Positions 25,482-27,018 of a stretch of 27,018 bases of DNA are shown piece after piece. Within the stretch, counting starts at the first letter, position 1. Every line of letters starts with the position of its first letter. The notes under the pieces are model-generated. The model saw only the letters and a list, made by a program, of their open reading frames with translations. It did not search any database and was not told the DNA's origin. The translations under genes and the position numbers were made by a program. The stretch comes from Candidatus Cloacimonadota bacterium (lineage in GTDB: Bacteria > Cloacimonadota > Cloacimonadia > JGIOTU-2), in contig DRBZ01000107.1 in the NCBI GenBank assembly GCA_011043895.1, positions 1-27,018 of the forward strand. Direction: 5' to 3'.

Positions 25482-25493
25482 AGAAATTTTTTT
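25464..25493 (+). terminator. weak AU-rich terminator overlapping the uvrC stop
   Basis: TCTTTA (25464-25469) pairs with TAAAGA (25479-25484) around a 9-base loop, followed two bases later by seven Ts (25487-25493). The stem lacks GC pairs, so termination would be leaky. The uvrC stop codon lies in the stem. Confidence 0.35.
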
Positions 25494-25494
25494 A

Positions 25495-25500
25495 TTGACA
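25495..25500 (+). promoter_or_regulatory. TTGACA, possible -35 element before the response-regulator gene
   Basis: An exact TTGACA lies 63 bases before the ATG and directly after the T-run of the uvrC terminator. No TATAAT-like hexamer is found at 16-18 bases, and no strong Shine-Dalgarno precedes ATG 25564. Confidence 0.3.
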
Positions 25501-25563
25501 TTTTAATATATTCATCCTCGAAAAATTGTCAGAATTAAAAATAATATTTCACGGACGAACATT

Positions 25564-26019
25564 ATGGAAAGAGTTAAGATTTCGGTTCTCTATTGCGAGG
25601 ACGAACTCATAGTAATGAAATCAATTTCCAAGCTCCTTGAAAGAAAAGTAGAAAATGTATATACTGCTATGGATGGAGTGGAAGGATTGAGTAAGTTCAA
25701 TGAATTCAAACCCCAAATCATCATCACTGATATTCGAATGCCAAATTTGAGCGGACTGGATATGATACAGCAGATGCGTGAGATAAATCCTTCATGCAAA
25801 TTTATTATTGTCTCAGCATATGGTCAAACAGATTATTTTCAAAGAGCTATCGATATTGGGGTTCATGGTTTTTTACTCAACCCCCTAAATAAGGATAAAC
25901 TCTACAGGATGATAGAAGAACTTTCAGACTCAATCGTTCTCAATGAAAAAATTAAGGATGAGAAATTTGTCAGGAAGCAAGTGGAAGAAGAGTTAGTTCA
26001 GGCAAACAGAATGTTGTGA
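25564..26019 (+). CDS. response-regulator receiver (REC) domain, N-terminal part of an interrupted REC-GAF-HD-GYP protein
   Basis: This 151-residue open frame forms a CheY-like receiver: acidic pair E12/D13 in YCEDE, phospho-acceptor D56 in ITDIRMPNLSG, and S84 in IIVSAYG. The invariant Lys that should precede Pro in the fifth strand is Asn (N106 in FLLNPL), codon AAC, which would impair the phosphorylation switch. A coiled helix follows (DSIVLNEKIKDEKFVRKQVEEELVQANRML) and the frame stops at TGA 26017-26019. The helix is exactly the linker that normally leads into a GAF domain, and the same frame continues as GAF plus HD-GYP. If the stop is real and not read through, the product is a stand-alone receiver. 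Confidence 0.85.
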   Translation: MERVKISVLYCEDELIVMKSISKLLERKVENVYTAMDGVEGLSKFNEFKPQIIITDIRMPNLSGLDMIQQMREINPSCKFIIVSAYGQTDYFQRAIDIGVHGFLLNPLNKDKLYRMIEELSDSIVLNEKIKDEKFVRKQVEEELVQANRML

Positions 26020-27018
26020 ATTATTAATGAATGTAATGAACGTCTCATTCGTGCCCGGGAAGAAGAGGACCTTCTTAATGATATTTGTGAAATAATTGTG
26101 GATATTGGTGGTTATCCTTTTGCATGGATAGGTGAGGTTGAGCAATCAGAAAGAAATCAGATTGTACCAGTTGCTCAGAGTGGATTCAGTAAGGATTTTC
26201 TTAAAAATCGAGTAATTCCGCTTAGCGTAAAAGAAGAAGACCTCAATCCTATCGCAAAAGCTATAAAAGTGAAAGATCTGCAAATTATTAATATTGAAGA
26301 TTCCAAGATACCCGGAATTCCTGATAATGAACAAGAAGCAAGTGCGATTAAATTTTCTTCTATGATTGTATTGCCAATAATGATCGATGGCAATATTTTC
26401 GGTGCATTAACAATATATTCATCCGAAGGAGATGCCTTTGATACTGGTGAACAGAAGATATTAAAGGATCTCTGTGATGATCTGGGTTACGGACTAAAAA
26501 CTATAAAACTTGAGAAAAAAGAAAAGGAATCGATAGAAGAACTAAAAAAGAGTAATGAACAACTTTCGAAATTGTTCTCTGATATTGTAAATACTCTTGT
26601 ATCACTTGTGGAAATTCGAGATCCATATACTGCCGGTCATCAGAGAAGAGTGGCTTGTCTTGCGAGTGAAATAGCAAAGAAAATGAAACTCTCAGATGAC
26701 CAACTTGAAGAAATTCGAATTGCATCAATGGTTCATGATATTGGAAAGATGTATGTGCCTGCAGAAATACTGAGTAAACCAGGAAAACTTTCAGAACATG
26801 AGTTCAATATCATAAAATCACATCCACTGGCAGGTTATGATATTTTGAAGAATGTAGATTTCCCGTGGTCCGTTTCACAGATCGTGCTACAACATCATGA
26901 ACGTGAGGATGGGAGCGGTTACCCTCATGGGCTGGAGAGTAACGAGATACTGGCAGAAGCTAAGATTATTGCAGTCTCTGATGTTGTGGAAGCCATGTCG
27001 TCTCATCGTCCTTATCGA
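26020..27018 (+). pseudogene. GAF plus HD-GYP cyclic-di-GMP phosphodiesterase part, in frame after the TGA; runs off the right edge
   Basis: The 333 codons after TGA 26017 stay open in the same frame to the window end. They begin with IINECNERLIRAREEEDLL, a standard linker, then a GAF domain (ICEIIVDIGGYPFAWIGEVEQ ... MIVLPIMIDGNIFGALTIYS). A charged helix follows, then an HD-GYP domain: DPYTAGHQRRV, MVHDIGK (His-Asp at 26734-26739), SHPLAGYDIL, HHE at 26893-26901, and DGSGYP with the GYP signature at 26917-26925. HD-GYP enzymes hydrolyse cyclic di-GMP. There is no in-frame ATG between the stop and the GAF core, so independent translation would need a non-ATG start. It may be a broken gene, a sequencing error, or a readthrough site. 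The metal and GYP residues seen so far are intact. Confidence 0.8.

Noticed and set aside
26017..26060. Selenocysteine or alternative-code reading of TGA 26017
   Set aside because: TGA is a natural stop for at least four other genes here. The residue lies in a coiled linker with no catalytic need for Sec, and the only hairpin just downstream is a 5-bp AT-rich stem (AATGA/TCATT) unlike a bacterial SECIS.
1..27018. CRISPR arrays, insertion sequences, phage, toxin-antitoxin or defence genes
   Set aside because: No regularly spaced repeats, transposase/integrase motifs or terminal inverted repeats were seen on either strand.

Overview
The window is AT-rich, gene-dense bacterial DNA, and every gene I can support lies on the + strand. 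Signal peptides, lipoproteins, outer-membrane barrel-like proteins, a SurA-like periplasmic foldase and HtrA/MurJ indicate a Gram-negative cell. A secreted lyase ends in a Por-type (T9SS type A) sorting domain, which is known mainly from the Bacteroidetes/FCB lineage. Cloacimonadota or a neighbouring phylum is my best inference; it is not proven from this sequence.

Layout. (1) 1-1279: the tail of an uncertain upstream ORF, then two tandem paralogous small secreted proteins. (2) 1441-4651: a TPR lipoprotein overlapping glyQ (without glyS), then a nucleotidyltransferase-like protein. (3) 4701-11755: a tightly packed run of a BaiN/HI0933-type flavoprotein, a PHP phosphoesterase, a metallo-beta-lactamase-fold hydrolase, guaA and a very long SurA/parvulin-like protein. 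(4) 11831-13474: tRNA-Phe(GAA) immediately upstream of pdxA, then rnhB. (5) 13615-20493: a surface cluster of a heparinase II/III-like secreted lyase, a giant modular lipoprotein and a PorV/FadL-like outer-membrane protein, closed by a clear intrinsic terminator. (6) 20861-25481: a membrane-anchored HtrA protease, murJ and uvrC. (7) 25564-27018 (edge): a response-regulator gene whose frame is cut by one TGA. The same frame then continues through a GAF and an HD-GYP domain to the window edge.

Most of the window is housekeeping: tRNA charging, GMP and PLP synthesis, lipid II flipping, repair and envelope proteostasis. Three parts stand out. The first is the interrupted REC-GAF-HD-GYP gene, which also has Asn in place of the invariant REC lysine. 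The second is the lyase/modular lipoprotein/outer-membrane protein cluster, which looks like a dedicated surface glycan or envelope system. The third is the tRNA-Phe/pdxA junction, where only 15 nt without a Shine-Dalgarno separate the encoded CCA from the pdxA start. I saw no CRISPR array, insertion sequence, integrase or phage gene.
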